Counted from the stretch's first letter, positions 27,734 through 36,194 are shown. The stretch is DNA of 64,000 nt from Spirabiliibacterium pneumoniae (GCF_014884995.1 NZ_JABMII010000003.1:98942-162941), one strand, 5' to 3'. Notes: a model not told the origin generated them from the letters alone. Numbers and translations: made by a program.

Positions 27734-28566
27734 GCTGGGTTTTGAGCAATGGCTTGTTGCAGCCGTACACTTTCCGATAATGAACTTAAATTAAAACCGC
27801 CAAGCAACGCTTTACCATTCACGGTGAAAATGCAGCGCTGCTGTGTGGCATTTAGCTGAGTTAAAAACGGATATTTTTTCAAAATGCCGTCGAGATCTTG
27901 CGCTAAACTGCGCTCGGAAATAAAAACAACTTTAGGTTGTGAGCGGATCAGCGTTTCAATACCATAAGGGTAATAATTTGTTTTGCTGGCAGCGATATTA
28001 TCAAGCCCAATCAGTGAAAACATACCATTGGCGGTGGTTTTGTCGCCGCCTGCAAAGAGCGCGCCTTTTTCACCTAAAAAAAGAAACACCGCACTTTGCA
28101 ACGGTTGCTTATGTTGCGCGAGAGTCGCTTTTTGTTGAGCTACTTTTTCCAGCAACACCACACTTTGGGCTTGCTTGCTCAGCTTGTCGCCTAGGGTGGT
28201 GATATGCTGTTCTAAATCGGCAATATTGTGTTGCGCACTGTCAAGCACCAACACGTTAATGCCCGCCTGTTTTAATTGCGATAATACGGCTTCAGGCCCC
28301 ATTTCCTCACTGCCAATGATGTCAGTGGGTTTTAATGCGATAATCCCTTCCGCGGCCAGCTTGCGTTGGTAGCCCAGCACGGGCAAGTTGCGCTCGTTGG
28401 CAAAGGCTTTGCTGGTGGAATCCACGGCGACAATATTTTCGCCCGCGCCAAGGGCATCAATTAACTGTGTGACCCCAAAGCCCACCGACACAATGCGCTG
28501 CGCCTCTTGCGCCAGCACGCCTGCGGACAGCGCAAACGCCAAAAGTGCGGTTACTATTTTTTTCAT
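27721..28566 (-). CDS. hmuT: Periplasmic heme-binding protein
   Basis: Cluster A-III / TroA-type substrate-binding protein; 281 residues. A Sec signal peptide (KKIVTALLAFALSAGVLA) has cleavage near residue 19. The mature start RIVSVGFGVTQLIDALGAGENIVAVD and the long backbone helix near the middle are typical of HmuT/PhuT/ShuT. It would receive heme from the outer-membrane receptor and deliver it to HmuUV. A cobalamin or siderophore ligand is possible but less likely given hutXZ and ChaN nearby. Confidence 0.88.
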   Translation of the reverse strand: MKKIVTALLAFALSAGVLAQEAQRIVSVGFGVTQLIDALGAGENIVAVDSTSKAFANERNLPVLGYQRKLAAEGIIALKPTDIIGSEEMGPEAVLSQLKQAGINVLVLDSAQHNIADLEQHITTLGDKLSKQAQSVVLLEKVAQQKATLAQHKQPLQSAVFLFLGEKGALFAGGDKTTANGMFSLIGLDNIAASKTNYYPYGIETLIRSQPKVVFISERSLAQDLDGILKKYPFLTQLNATQQRCIFTVNGKALLGGFNLSSLSESVRLQQAIAQNPACQK

Positions 28567-28579
28567 GTCTGCTCCTTAT

Positions 28580-28606
28580 TGAAAAGTGCGGTCAGACCGC
28601 ACTTTG
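28580..28606 (-). other. Inverted USS pair inside the heme operon
   Basis: AAAGTGCGGTCAGACCGCACTTT is a perfect palindromic pair of uptake signals in the 41-base gap between the surface lipoprotein gene and hmuT. It forms a strong hairpin but lacks a long T tail. It may partly attenuate transcription into hmuTUV or protect mRNA ends. Confidence 0.6.
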
Positions 28607-28607
28607 C

Positions 28608-29831
28608 TTATTTATCACGGCTCGCACCAAAGGCGATGCGTTCTCTACCGCCACCAATTTGGCCGACAATTTCGTCTGCATTGGGGCCTGCGAATGTGCC
28701 ACCGTAGTTTTGGGTTGCGACTTCTTTATCACCGTCCATCCAAGCAACGTTATCACTGGCTCCTTTACCAAAACTCATAGTACCGTTTTTGCTGACCTCG
28801 ATTTTGGTCGGTTTTAAGATCAAGTCTTTTTTGGTCAGTTCAATGCCTTTTTCTGTCGGTAGATCATCATCGTCTGTGTATCGCGAGCTGTATTTAGTGA
28901 AACCATCTTGACGTGCGGTCACTTTGCCGTCGATCATTTTGGTGTCAAAATTCACATTAAAATTGACATCACCCATATAGCCTTTTGTTGGTGTTTTGCC
29001 TTTCGGGCCATCAACATACCCGAGTGTGTGGCCTGAATAAGTCGCAGAGCCTTGCAGTTTGGCGAATTGTTCCTCTGTGGTTGGGTTGGCAACAAAGAGC
29101 GCAACATTTTCAGGTGTAAGATGCTCACCATATTCAATTCTTGTCATCTCAGGTACAAAGGTGGCATAGCTGGAATAAGATTGATTCACAAATTGGAATT
29201 TACCCAACAGTGTACCGTCATCTGCTTTCACCTCAAGATATTGCACTTTTTGTGGATCAATTTCCCCTTTTTGTAGGAAATCGCTTTCTTTAAGCGCATC
29301 AGCTAATAATACGTTTTTTCTTGTTTTAGGATTCATAAATTCTCTGGAATCACCAGCATTGTAATAAAGTGCTTTGCCATCTTTAACGAGAGGATTGAAA
29401 GTATCATTCGCAGCACCAATTTCATCAGTTGTCATGGGGATACTAAAACTGCGATTTTCCAATCCATTCACCACCTCAGGCTTAGCAGGCTCTGCTGGCT
29501 TAGGTGGCTTGGCAGGTTTTACTGGATCAGCTGGTTTAAGTTCATCTGGTTCTGAAGGGGTTACTGGCTCAGGTTTTTTTTCAGGCTCAGCAGGGTTGGT
29601 CGATTCTGCAGGTTTTACTGCCTCAACTGGCTTAGGTTCAGCGGGTTTAGGTTCAATGGGTTTAGCAGGCTCTGTGGTTTTTTTAGGCTCAGCAGGTTTT
29701 GCTGGGGCGTGTGGATTTTTCACCGCGGTTGGGGGGGTGCTTTTATCGAGTGAATAGTCGGTGCTGTTAGATGAGCAGGCGCTAAGTGCCAGCACAAGGC
29801 TGGCAGCAAGAGTAAGTGGTGTGAATTTCAT
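28608..29831 (-). CDS. TbpB-like surface lipoprotein with Lys/Pro/Glu-rich stalk, probable hemoprotein binder
   Basis: 407 residues. Lipoprotein signal with lipobox LSAC, Cys19. A long low-complexity stalk (about residues 38-120) is built from degenerate KPAEP/KPVEP units. The C-terminal half (about 125-407) ends in a small beta-barrel, GGTFAGPNADEIVGQIGG...FGASRD, which resembles the TbpB-like barrel of transferrin- and hemoglobin-binding lipoproteins, many of which depend on Slam for surface display. It is 15 bases downstream of the TonB receptor gene, the arrangement of receptor/lipoprotein partners. The ligand (hemoglobin, heme or hemopexin) is inferred. No Slam gene is visible here. The repetitive stalk DNA could vary in length between strains. 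Confidence 0.78.
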   Translation of the reverse strand: MKFTPLTLAASLVLALSACSSNSTDYSLDKSTPPTAVKNPHAPAKPAEPKKTTEPAKPIEPKPAEPKPVEAVKPAESTNPAEPEKKPEPVTPSEPDELKPADPVKPAKPPKPAEPAKPEVVNGLENRSFSIPMTTDEIGAANDTFNPLVKDGKALYYNAGDSREFMNPKTRKNVLLADALKESDFLQKGEIDPQKVQYLEVKADDGTLLGKFQFVNQSYSSYATFVPEMTRIEYGEHLTPENVALFVANPTTEEQFAKLQGSATYSGHTLGYVDGPKGKTPTKGYMGDVNFNVNFDTKMIDGKVTARQDGFTKYSSRYTDDDDLPTEKGIELTKKDLILKPTKIEVSKNGTMSFGKGASDNVAWMDGDKEVATQNYGGTFAGPNADEIVGQIGGGRERIAFGASRDK

Positions 29832-29846
29832 GATTGCTCCTTATGT

Positions 29847-32099
29847 TTAAAAACGCACTTCAGCACCGAGATAAAACGTTCTGCCACGGGCTGAGTTGGT
29901 GAATGAAAATACATCATTTTGGTTGGCATCAACGCTGTATTGCGATGCAGTGGAGTTGAGGCTATTGAGCGCTTCCACGTAGTTCTTGTTCATCACATTT
30001 TGCACAGAGGCTTTGAGCAAAATGTATTTGTTGAGTTGGTAGTTGGCGTAGGCATCAACAATAATCGGCACTTTGGGCATATCTTGCACAAGGGTGTCGT
30101 TGCCTTCAGCGTAATCTACAGTCAAGCCATTGGGTTTAACACGTTGGTTTTTTCCGGTGTATTTAAAAATCGTGCCTAAGGTCAAAGTGCGGTCGAGCAG
30201 TCGCCCGCCAAGCTCAAGGGAACCATAGCTGGCAGGCAATGTGGTGACACCCACGGTACCAAAGCCAGTACCAACGGTGGAGGTGACATCCAGTGGTTCA
30301 TTGGATTTGATATAACTTAAATCCAAGCGGGCAAAAGCAAAGCCTGCGTCATAGTTCATATCCAGCTCAATACCGCGTTGCTTGATGGTGTTGACGGCAT
30401 TGGTATAAACTTGAAAGTGGCTGATTGCACGCGGATCACTGAGTTTTACAGGAACGCCTGAGCTTGAATAATAAAAACTTTGGTTATAGATAAAATCCTG
30501 CACTTTGCTATAAAACGCCGTGAATTTTAGCCCGAAAAAGTCATCATTTACCCAAAGGTTGTCTTTATGAACATTAAAACCAAGCTGAATATTATTGCCT
30601 TTTTCTGGTTTTAAAAATGGATTCATCGAACCACCACTTTGGTGATTGAAAAAGATCTCATTTAAATTGGGTGAACGTGAGGTATAAGCATAACTGGCAT
30701 AAGGGGTGAGCCAGCTATTCGCTTTCCAAGAGAGCATAACGGTGGGTTTTAAAATGCTTTGCGTGAGTTTCATGTGCGCGGCACCTTGTGGAAAGCAAGG
30801 GCTTTCATCACAGGCAGGTTTGTAGCCCTTGGTGACAGATTGACTGTACGCTAAACTGGTGTCTAAGATAAAGTGTGACCATTCAGATTCCAATGCGGCG
30901 TAAGCGCTGCGCATTTTTTGTTCACCTGTCGGGGCAAATGGGGTGTAGTCGTAGTTGTCTTGATTCGCGGCAACCGCACTTTTGCGGTATTTGTTGCTGA
31001 GATAATTTAGCCCTACGGTGAGCGTGTTTTGTGCGCCCAGTGCGTCAAAGGCCATTTTGTTGTTAAGATCGATATAATCAGAGGTGTTTTTGGTTTTGGC
31101 ATCAGAGATTTGCCAAATATTAGCATCATTATTGAAAATTTGCTGGTTAGTGCTTTTGGCAGCCAGCAACTGTATTTCCACCCAAGGGGAAACAGGGGTG
31201 TAGCGATAATCTACACTATAGCTATTATGCTCAGTTTCACGCCCGCCAACATTGTTGCGATAGCCATTATGACTGAGTTTAATAAAATGATCGTTGTTGG
31301 CTTTCCATTCGACTTTTGTCAGCCACGAGCGTGGGCGCTGGTCAAGGCGTTTAACGTAGTCATTACTGCTGGAAAATGTGCCTGCGCCCGTTTTGTAATT
31401 GGCTTTGCTGGAGTTGCCTGAGTAAGCCACAAAAGCGCCAATGTGCCCGTTGTTATCTAACAGTGTTTTGCCACCTAGGGCTAACATGCCACCACGGCCC
31501 ACGCCGTTGTTGCCAGTGTTGAATTTGGCTAAACCACCCAAACGATTGCCCTCAAACACCACATCGTCAACATCCAGTGTGCAGAAATTTGCGCTACCGT
31601 TAAGGGCATTGATGTTATGTGCGCCGTCTTTGCTAAAGCCACGTTCTACCGTGGCGCCTACGATAAAATTCGGGTCGATCATCACGCCATATTGGCTGCT
31701 TGGCCCGTAGCCCTCACCGTCATCACCCGCGTGATAGCGGCTGCCTGAGTTAGATGAGGTGCCGTAAAAGGTTTGTGGCACGCCATCGACCATGGTGTTC
31801 ACTCGCCCAAAGCCCGTCAACCCACGAATATTTACGCTCACGGTGCCTTGGGTTGGGTTGATGTTGGTGTAAGTGCCAGGCAGAGAGCGAATGGTGCTGT
31901 CAAGGGATTGCATGGTTTTATCGGTGCTGCCGATGGTGCTCACCGCCCCTGTTTGGGTATAGCGTTGTTGTTCGGCGGTTTTCTTCTCGCCTAATACTTC
32001 AATGGTATCAAGTGCGGTCACACTCTCGGCCCATAGAATGCCAGAATAGCTCGCAAGGCAGGTAACGATCACCACACTTGCAATTTTACTCAGTTGCAT
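29847..32099 (-). CDS. TonB-dependent outer-membrane receptor, probable heme/hemoglobin
   Basis: 750 residues. Signal peptide 1-25 (ending LWAES), then a TonB box-like DTIEVLG, a plug domain (about 40-180: STIRSLPGTYTNINPTQGTVSVNIRGLTGFGRVNTMVDGVPQ), and a beta-barrel ending in aromatic EVRF. SRSPNLNEIFFNHQSGGSMNPFLKPEKGNN resembles the FRAP/NPNL region of heme receptors, which carries the heme-ligand histidine; the histidine in FFNHQSG may be that ligand (inference). Together with the adjacent barrel lipoprotein, hmuTUV and hutXZ, a hemoprotein substrate is the best reading. Fifteen bases follow the S9 peptidase gene, so it is in the same operon. Confidence 0.85.
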   Translation of the reverse strand: MQLSKIASVVIVTCLASYSGILWAESVTALDTIEVLGEKKTAEQQRYTQTGAVSTIGSTDKTMQSLDSTIRSLPGTYTNINPTQGTVSVNIRGLTGFGRVNTMVDGVPQTFYGTSSNSGSRYHAGDDGEGYGPSSQYGVMIDPNFIVGATVERGFSKDGAHNINALNGSANFCTLDVDDVVFEGNRLGGLAKFNTGNNGVGRGGMLALGGKTLLDNNGHIGAFVAYSGNSSKANYKTGAGTFSSSNDYVKRLDQRPRSWLTKVEWKANNDHFIKLSHNGYRNNVGGRETEHNSYSVDYRYTPVSPWVEIQLLAAKSTNQQIFNNDANIWQISDAKTKNTSDYIDLNNKMAFDALGAQNTLTVGLNYLSNKYRKSAVAANQDNYDYTPFAPTGEQKMRSAYAALESEWSHFILDTSLAYSQSVTKGYKPACDESPCFPQGAAHMKLTQSILKPTVMLSWKANSWLTPYASYAYTSRSPNLNEIFFNHQSGGSMNPFLKPEKGNNIQLGFNVHKDNLWVNDDFFGLKFTAFYSKVQDFIYNQSFYYSSSGVPVKLSDPRAISHFQVYTNAVNTIKQRGIELDMNYDAGFAFARLDLSYIKSNEPLDVTSTVGTGFGTVGVTTLPASYGSLELGGRLLDRTLTLGTIFKYTGKNQRVKPNGLTVDYAEGNDTLVQDMPKVPIIVDAYANYQLNKYILLKASVQNVMNKNYVEALNSLNSTASQYSVDANQNDVFSFTNSARGRTFYLGAEVRF

Positions 32100-32114
32100 A
32101 AAATCTCCTTAAGG

Positions 32115-34073
32115 TTACTGATGATGTTCTTGTTTTAAGAAAAAAAGGTAGCTGTCAATATTGCGCTGCATGCGCGCATATCGCCCCAGCCCATGACGAT
32201 GGCCACTGTTACGCTCAATGCTGAGCAAAATCGGCTGTGTGCTACGGGAGTTTACACGCAGTTTGTTGACGAATTTCACGCTGTCACTCAGCGGTACGCG
32301 GGTGTCTTGCTCGCCGCTTACCACAAACAAGGCAGGGTAGGGTTGAGAGCGGATGTTTTGATAAGGTGAATAGCTTTTGATGTACTCAACATCGGCTGGA
32401 TTATTCACATCGCCCCATTCTTCACTTTCTTGCGCGCCTAAGCCATCGGGTGAATTGAGTGCACTGAGCACGTCAACAAAAGGCACTTGTAATACCACTG
32501 CGCGAAATAATGTTGGCGCTTGATTTATCGCACCCGCAATGGCCAAAGCACCCGCACTTTCACCCAGTGCATAGAGATGCGTGGTATGAAAACGTGCCGC
32601 CAAGGCTTGGGCAACATCCACCGTGTCATTGATGCTGTTGCGCTTATGGTGTTTGCGCCCTTGTTCGTGCCAGTCAACGCCCAGCTCACCGCCGCCGCGC
32701 ACATGAGCGATAGCATAGACAAAACCGCGGTCAAGCAAGCTTTGGTAACCTGTACCAAAAGTGGGCTCAAAACTAAAGCCATACGCACCATAGGCCGTGA
32801 GCAACACGGGGGTGTTTTGGGCTTTAAGCAGAGAGGATTTATAAATCAGCGACACCGGCACTCTCGTTCCATCACGGGCAGTGATGAGCGTATATTCACT
32901 GTGGTAATCCTCGTCAAGTGCGGTTGGCTTATTCAGCCATTGGGCATTGTTGAGGTCATAACGCAAGTGGGTTTTGGGCGTGAGCATAGCGGTGTAGTTG
33001 AAATCTAAAATGCCTTGCGCGGTATTTTCGCCGAGTTGCAAGCGCGCTAAATAATTGGCATCAGGAAAAGTGATTTGATGAGGCTTATCGGGGGCAGCTT
33101 TGCGCCAATAGCGATACACGCCAAGCCCTTTTGACCGCACTTTTACCACCACCCATTGCGGTAAAATGGTAAAACTTTCCAGTGTTTCGCCCTCATTGGC
33201 ATTGGCGTGATAATACAATTGCCACGCCGAATTGATGTTTTGCGCGTAAAACAGTGCAAAGTGCGGTGTGGTTTTGTTGGTGCGGATATAAAAGCCATCG
33301 TTGGCGTGATCAAGGTAATATTCCACGTTAGCCTCACGCGGTTTAAACACCGTTAACTCAGGATTTTTGGCTCTGAGATCCAACACGTGCGTTTCTGACT
33401 GGGCAAGCCCTGCAATATCAAGCAGCAGATAGCGTTTTGACTGTGAGCGCGACAGGCTGAGATAAAAGCGTGGATCGCGCTCTTGATAGATCAGGCGATC
33501 GTGGTGCTGTGGTGTGCCGATGGTGTGCAAATAAAGCCCTAAAATACGGTTAGTTTTAGGATCTTTTTGTAAATAATACCACTGCTGATTGTTATTCGCC
33601 CACACGATCTCGCCTGTAGTGTTGAGCAACTCGTTTTGCCATGTATCTTGTGCGATCTTGCCAAACGCAATGTGATAAAGTTCTCGCCCTTGTGTGTCTT
33701 CTGCAATGGCAACCGTTTTACCATCGGGGCTGATGACAGGCGGCATCAGTTGATAATAGGCGTGATTTTGCCCGCGGACATCGCCATCAACGAGGCTTTG
33801 CCAATCATCTGAGCCGAGAGGCGCACGTTGAAAGTGCGGATAGCGCTGTGCGGTGATTTTGCGGTAACGATAATTGCCATCAACCCATGTTTGCACCGCA
33901 CTTTGATGCTGAATGCGCCCACGCATTTCTTGCGCCAGCTTGGCTTTAAGCGGCTCGACATCAGCAAAATAGCGCTCAGTTTGTGCATTTTCTTGCGTGA
34001 TCGTGCTATCGGGCACGGCTGCTTGCGCGGCAAAAGCGAAGGTCAATGAGAGAATGAGGGCACCAAATTTCAT
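32115..34073 (-). CDS. Secreted prolyl-oligopeptidase family (S9) serine peptidase, oligopeptidase B-like
   Basis: About 652 residues. N-terminal signal peptide (KFGALILSLTFAFAAQA). A seven-blade beta-propeller (about 60-390) precedes an alpha/beta-hydrolase domain with nucleophile Ser506 in ALGESAGAL, Asp590 in SGEQDTRVP and His625 in NSGHRHG. The block VRGGGELGVDWHEQGRKHHKRNSINDTVDVAQAL is typical of the family. Most oligopeptidase B enzymes are cytosolic, so a signal peptide and placement between chaN and the heme receptor are notable. It may trim hemoglobin-derived peptides in the periplasm (inference). The start is the ATG after GGGAG, overlapping the chaN stop by four bases. Confidence 0.85.
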   Translation of the reverse strand: MKFGALILSLTFAFAAQAAVPDSTITQENAQTERYFADVEPLKAKLAQEMRGRIQHQSAVQTWVDGNYRYRKITAQRYPHFQRAPLGSDDWQSLVDGDVRGQNHAYYQLMPPVISPDGKTVAIAEDTQGRELYHIAFGKIAQDTWQNELLNTTGEIVWANNNQQWYYLQKDPKTNRILGLYLHTIGTPQHHDRLIYQERDPRFYLSLSRSQSKRYLLLDIAGLAQSETHVLDLRAKNPELTVFKPREANVEYYLDHANDGFYIRTNKTTPHFALFYAQNINSAWQLYYHANANEGETLESFTILPQWVVVKVRSKGLGVYRYWRKAAPDKPHQITFPDANYLARLQLGENTAQGILDFNYTAMLTPKTHLRYDLNNAQWLNKPTALDEDYHSEYTLITARDGTRVPVSLIYKSSLLKAQNTPVLLTAYGAYGFSFEPTFGTGYQSLLDRGFVYAIAHVRGGGELGVDWHEQGRKHHKRNSINDTVDVAQALAARFHTTHLYALGESAGALAIAGAINQAPTLFRAVVLQVPFVDVLSALNSPDGLGAQESEEWGDVNNPADVEYIKSYSPYQNIRSQPYPALFVVSGEQDTRVPLSDSVKFVNKLRVNSRSTQPILLSIERNSGHRHGLGRYARMQRNIDSYLFFLKQEHHQ

Positions 34074-34891
34074 CGGATCTCCCAAATAAAGTCTGCTTCT
34101 CCAACTGGTATGGCGGCTTGGTTATCCGTCATGATAATCACGGCGTATTGGCGGCGTTGATAATCGTTGAGATGTACAGGCACACCGAAAAAACGGCTGG
34201 TGTGAAAACGCCCAGCAATTAAAAGCGAACGAGCGCCTTTTGGCGTTACGTCAACCAATGTTTGCGCCATGCGGCGATCTTTAAACTGCTGCACACTAAC
34301 TAATTTCGTGAGCATCGCTTCATCCATTTCGCCGTGCGTTTGCGTGATGATGTCGGCAATGCGTGCTTTAACTGCCGCCGTGGTGGATTGTTGACCATTG
34401 AGTGGATAAGCGCCCTGCATAATGGTATTGATTTCATCGCGTGTAAGGTTGCCGCCTAAAAGTGCAGTTTGGGAGCGGGCGATGGCGGACACTAAAGTGC
34501 GGTATTGCGTCCAATCCCATTTTGGATCCCAATCCAGCAAGCAGGCGGTACATTCATCTTCACGGATGCGCTCTTGACGAATATGGCGTTGCACGTGATT
34601 GAGTTGCGCATTTTGGGCGCTTGGCAGCATTTCTAACACCGCGTTGGATAACCCTTTAGGTTGCTCTCTAAGTGCATTGAATAATTGGCGTTCGGCATCG
34701 TGGTGTGCAGCGTTGTCGTGAACTTCACCGAGCAGCACAAAATCGGTGTTGTTTAAGGTGCTGAGCATTGCATCAAAGGTAATCGGCTGATGGTGGCGAT
34801 CATATATCGTGCTTGATAAGGGCGTGTTTTGCGCGCAGCTTGTCAGCAAAACGGTGAGCAAGGCGACGAATTGTGCGAACATCCATTTCAT
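34070..34891 (-). CDS. ChaN-family heme-associated lipoprotein
   Basis: 273 residues. Lipobox LTSC with Cys19. The family signature FVLLGEVHDNAAHHDAERQ is near residues 51-70, and AGRFHTSRFFGVPVHL is toward the C-terminus, matching ChaN/PhuW-type (DUF399) proteins; Campylobacter ChaN is a lipoprotein reported to bind two hemes. It is the first gene of the minus-strand unit, next to Fur-box-like sequence. No good Shine-Dalgarno is seen before the ATG. The stop overlaps the S9 peptidase start (ATGA). Location in the outer membrane is inferred. Confidence 0.82.
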   Translation of the reverse strand: MKWMFAQFVALLTVLLTSCAQNTPLSSTIYDRHHQPITFDAMLSTLNNTDFVLLGEVHDNAAHHDAERQLFNALREQPKGLSNAVLEMLPSAQNAQLNHVQRHIRQERIREDECTACLLDWDPKWDWTQYRTLVSAIARSQTALLGGNLTRDEINTIMQGAYPLNGQQSTTAAVKARIADIITQTHGEMDEAMLTKLVSVQQFKDRRMAQTLVDVTPKGARSLLIAGRFHTSRFFGVPVHLNDYQRRQYAVIIMTDNQAAIPVGEADFIWEIR

Positions 34892-34913
34892 AAAGATTAT
34901 AACTGAGAAAAAG

Positions 34914-34933
34914 AATGATAATAATTATTATTT
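34914..34933 (-). promoter_or_regulatory. Probable Fur box for the chaN-to-hmuV operon
   Basis: AATGATAATAATTATTATTT contains a 14-base perfect palindrome (34918-34931) of NATNAT units, close to the consensus GATAATGATAATCATTATC. It is 23 bases upstream of the chaN start. A second, weaker candidate lies at about 34971-34995. Confidence 0.65.
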
Positions 34934-35057
34934 GATCTTAACATATAAGTCAAGTTTTTTAATCACAGTAATTGTTATTATCAATTAATGATAAAACATT
35001 AAATTTTATAGGGTTTTTATGAAAAATTTTTGTTTGCTTTTATTTATGATATTTACT

Positions 35058-35076
35058 TATAATGATAATCGTTTTT
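35058..35076 (+). promoter_or_regulatory. Fur box upstream of hutX
   Basis: TATAATGATAATCGTTTTT matches 15 of 19 positions of the Fur consensus. It lies 26 bases upstream of the hutX ATG, where it would block the promoter under iron-replete conditions. Confidence 0.75.
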
Positions 35077-35101
35077 GTTTAAAGTGAAATTTGAGGTCGT
35101 C

Positions 35102-35620
35102 ATGAGTGATTTGAGGGCAGAGGTTGCGCAGTTGTTGGCGCAAACGCCAGAGATGAACACATTAGATTTAGCTACAAAATTGGCGGTGGGTGAGGGCAAT
35201 GTGATTTTAGCCTTGCCTGAAAAATGGGTGACGGTGTTGCCTGGAGAGCAGTGCGAAACGCTATTAGAACATTTAACCCAGTGGGGGAATTTAGTTACGA
35301 TCATTGAGAAAGAAGGCTCGATTTTCGAGGTTAAGCAGCCGTTTCCTCACGGGCGTTCAGGGTATGGTTACTATAATTTAAATATGCACGGCGGCGCATC
35401 CACAGGCACGCTTTATGGGCATTTAAAGCTCAGCCAAGTGGACAAAATCGCGCTGGTGAGCAAGCCATTGCGTGGCAAAGAAAGCTATGCCTTTGCCTTT
35501 ATCACAAAGTGCGGTCAGGTGATGTTTAAGATTTACCTTGGGCGCGATGAAAAACGCGCGCTGATTCCAGAGCAAGTGACCAAATTTAAACAGCTTTTAT
35601 CAACAAAAACAATTAACTAA
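35102..35620 (+). CDS. hutX: Cytosolic heme carrier HutX
   Basis: Intracellular heme-binding protein of the HutX/ChuX family that hands heme to HutZ. 172 residues. A helical N-terminal section (to about 30) is followed by the split-barrel heme-binding domain; ALPEKWVTVLPGEQCETLLEHLTQWGNLVTIIEKEGSIFEVKQPFPHG is typical. The start is the ATG of MSDLRAEV after GAGG; the open frame extends nine codons upstream across the promoter region. Nine bases separate it from hutZ. Contains one uptake signal. Confidence 0.9.
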   Translation: MSDLRAEVAQLLAQTPEMNTLDLATKLAVGEGNVILALPEKWVTVLPGEQCETLLEHLTQWGNLVTIIEKEGSIFEVKQPFPHGRSGYGYYNLNMHGGASTGTLYGHLKLSQVDKIALVSKPLRGKESYAFAFITKCGQVMFKIYLGRDEKRALIPEQVTKFKQLLSTKTIN

Positions 35621-35629
35621 GGATTATCA

Positions 35630-36178
35630 ATGGAAGATCGTCAAACACGTTTGCAAAATAAAATTGGCCCAGAAATTCAAGAACTCAAAGAGCATTGCCG
35701 CACCGTGATGCTCGCCACTGTGGACGAAAGTGGCCAGCCGAATGTGAGCTATGCGCCTTTTGTGCTCAATGATCGCGGTTATTATGTGTTTATCTCCGAC
35801 ATTGCTCGCCATGCACGCAATTTAAAAGGCAATCCTAAAGTGTCATTAATGTTGATTGAAGACGAGGAAAAATCACGCCAAATTTTTGCACGCCGTCGCC
35901 TTTCATTTGATGCCGCAGTAGAAGTGGTGCCTTTTGGCTGTGATGAATGGCATTCAGGCACTCAAGCATTGCGTGAGCGCCACGGCGAGGTGATGGAGCA
36001 TTTAATGAAAATGCAAGATTTCACCTTGTTTAATTTGATTCCTGAAAAAGGGCTGTTTGTCAAAGGGTTCGGTCAGGCCTTTCAAGTTGATCCGAATGAT
36101 TTGGTTGGCATGGTGCATCTTGATCAAGGCCATCTCGCGCGTGATGAACGTGGCCATAATAAGCGTGAAAGCGTTTAA
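35630..36178 (+). CDS. hutZ: Heme-utilisation protein / heme-degrading enzyme HutZ (HugZ) family
   Basis: 182 residues of the pyridoxamine-phosphate-oxidase-like split-barrel fold. CRTVMLATVDESGQPNVSYAPFVLNDRGYYVFIS is the family N-terminus. The C-terminal GFGQAFQVDPND and the histidine-bearing tail LDQGHLARDERGHNKRE match the heme-ligating region of HutZ. It would cleave heme and release iron in the cytoplasm. AAGGA precedes the ATG; co-transcribed with hutX under the Fur box. Confidence 0.9.
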   Translation: MEDRQTRLQNKIGPEIQELKEHCRTVMLATVDESGQPNVSYAPFVLNDRGYYVFISDIARHARNLKGNPKVSLMLIEDEEKSRQIFARRRLSFDAAVEVVPFGCDEWHSGTQALRERHGEVMEHLMKMQDFTLFNLIPEKGLFVKGFGQAFQVDPNDLVGMVHLDQGHLARDERGHNKRESV

Positions 36179-36194
36179 TGAATGCGTGGAAGCC

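Noticed and set aside
29470..29725. Short repeats considered as a CRISPR array
   Set aside because: The repeats are degenerate, in frame, without uniform spacers, and encode the KPAEP stalk.
29374..29757. Gly/Ser-rich open frame antisense to the lipoprotein stalk
   Set aside because: It arises from the complement of the Lys/Pro/Glu repeats; no ribosome site.
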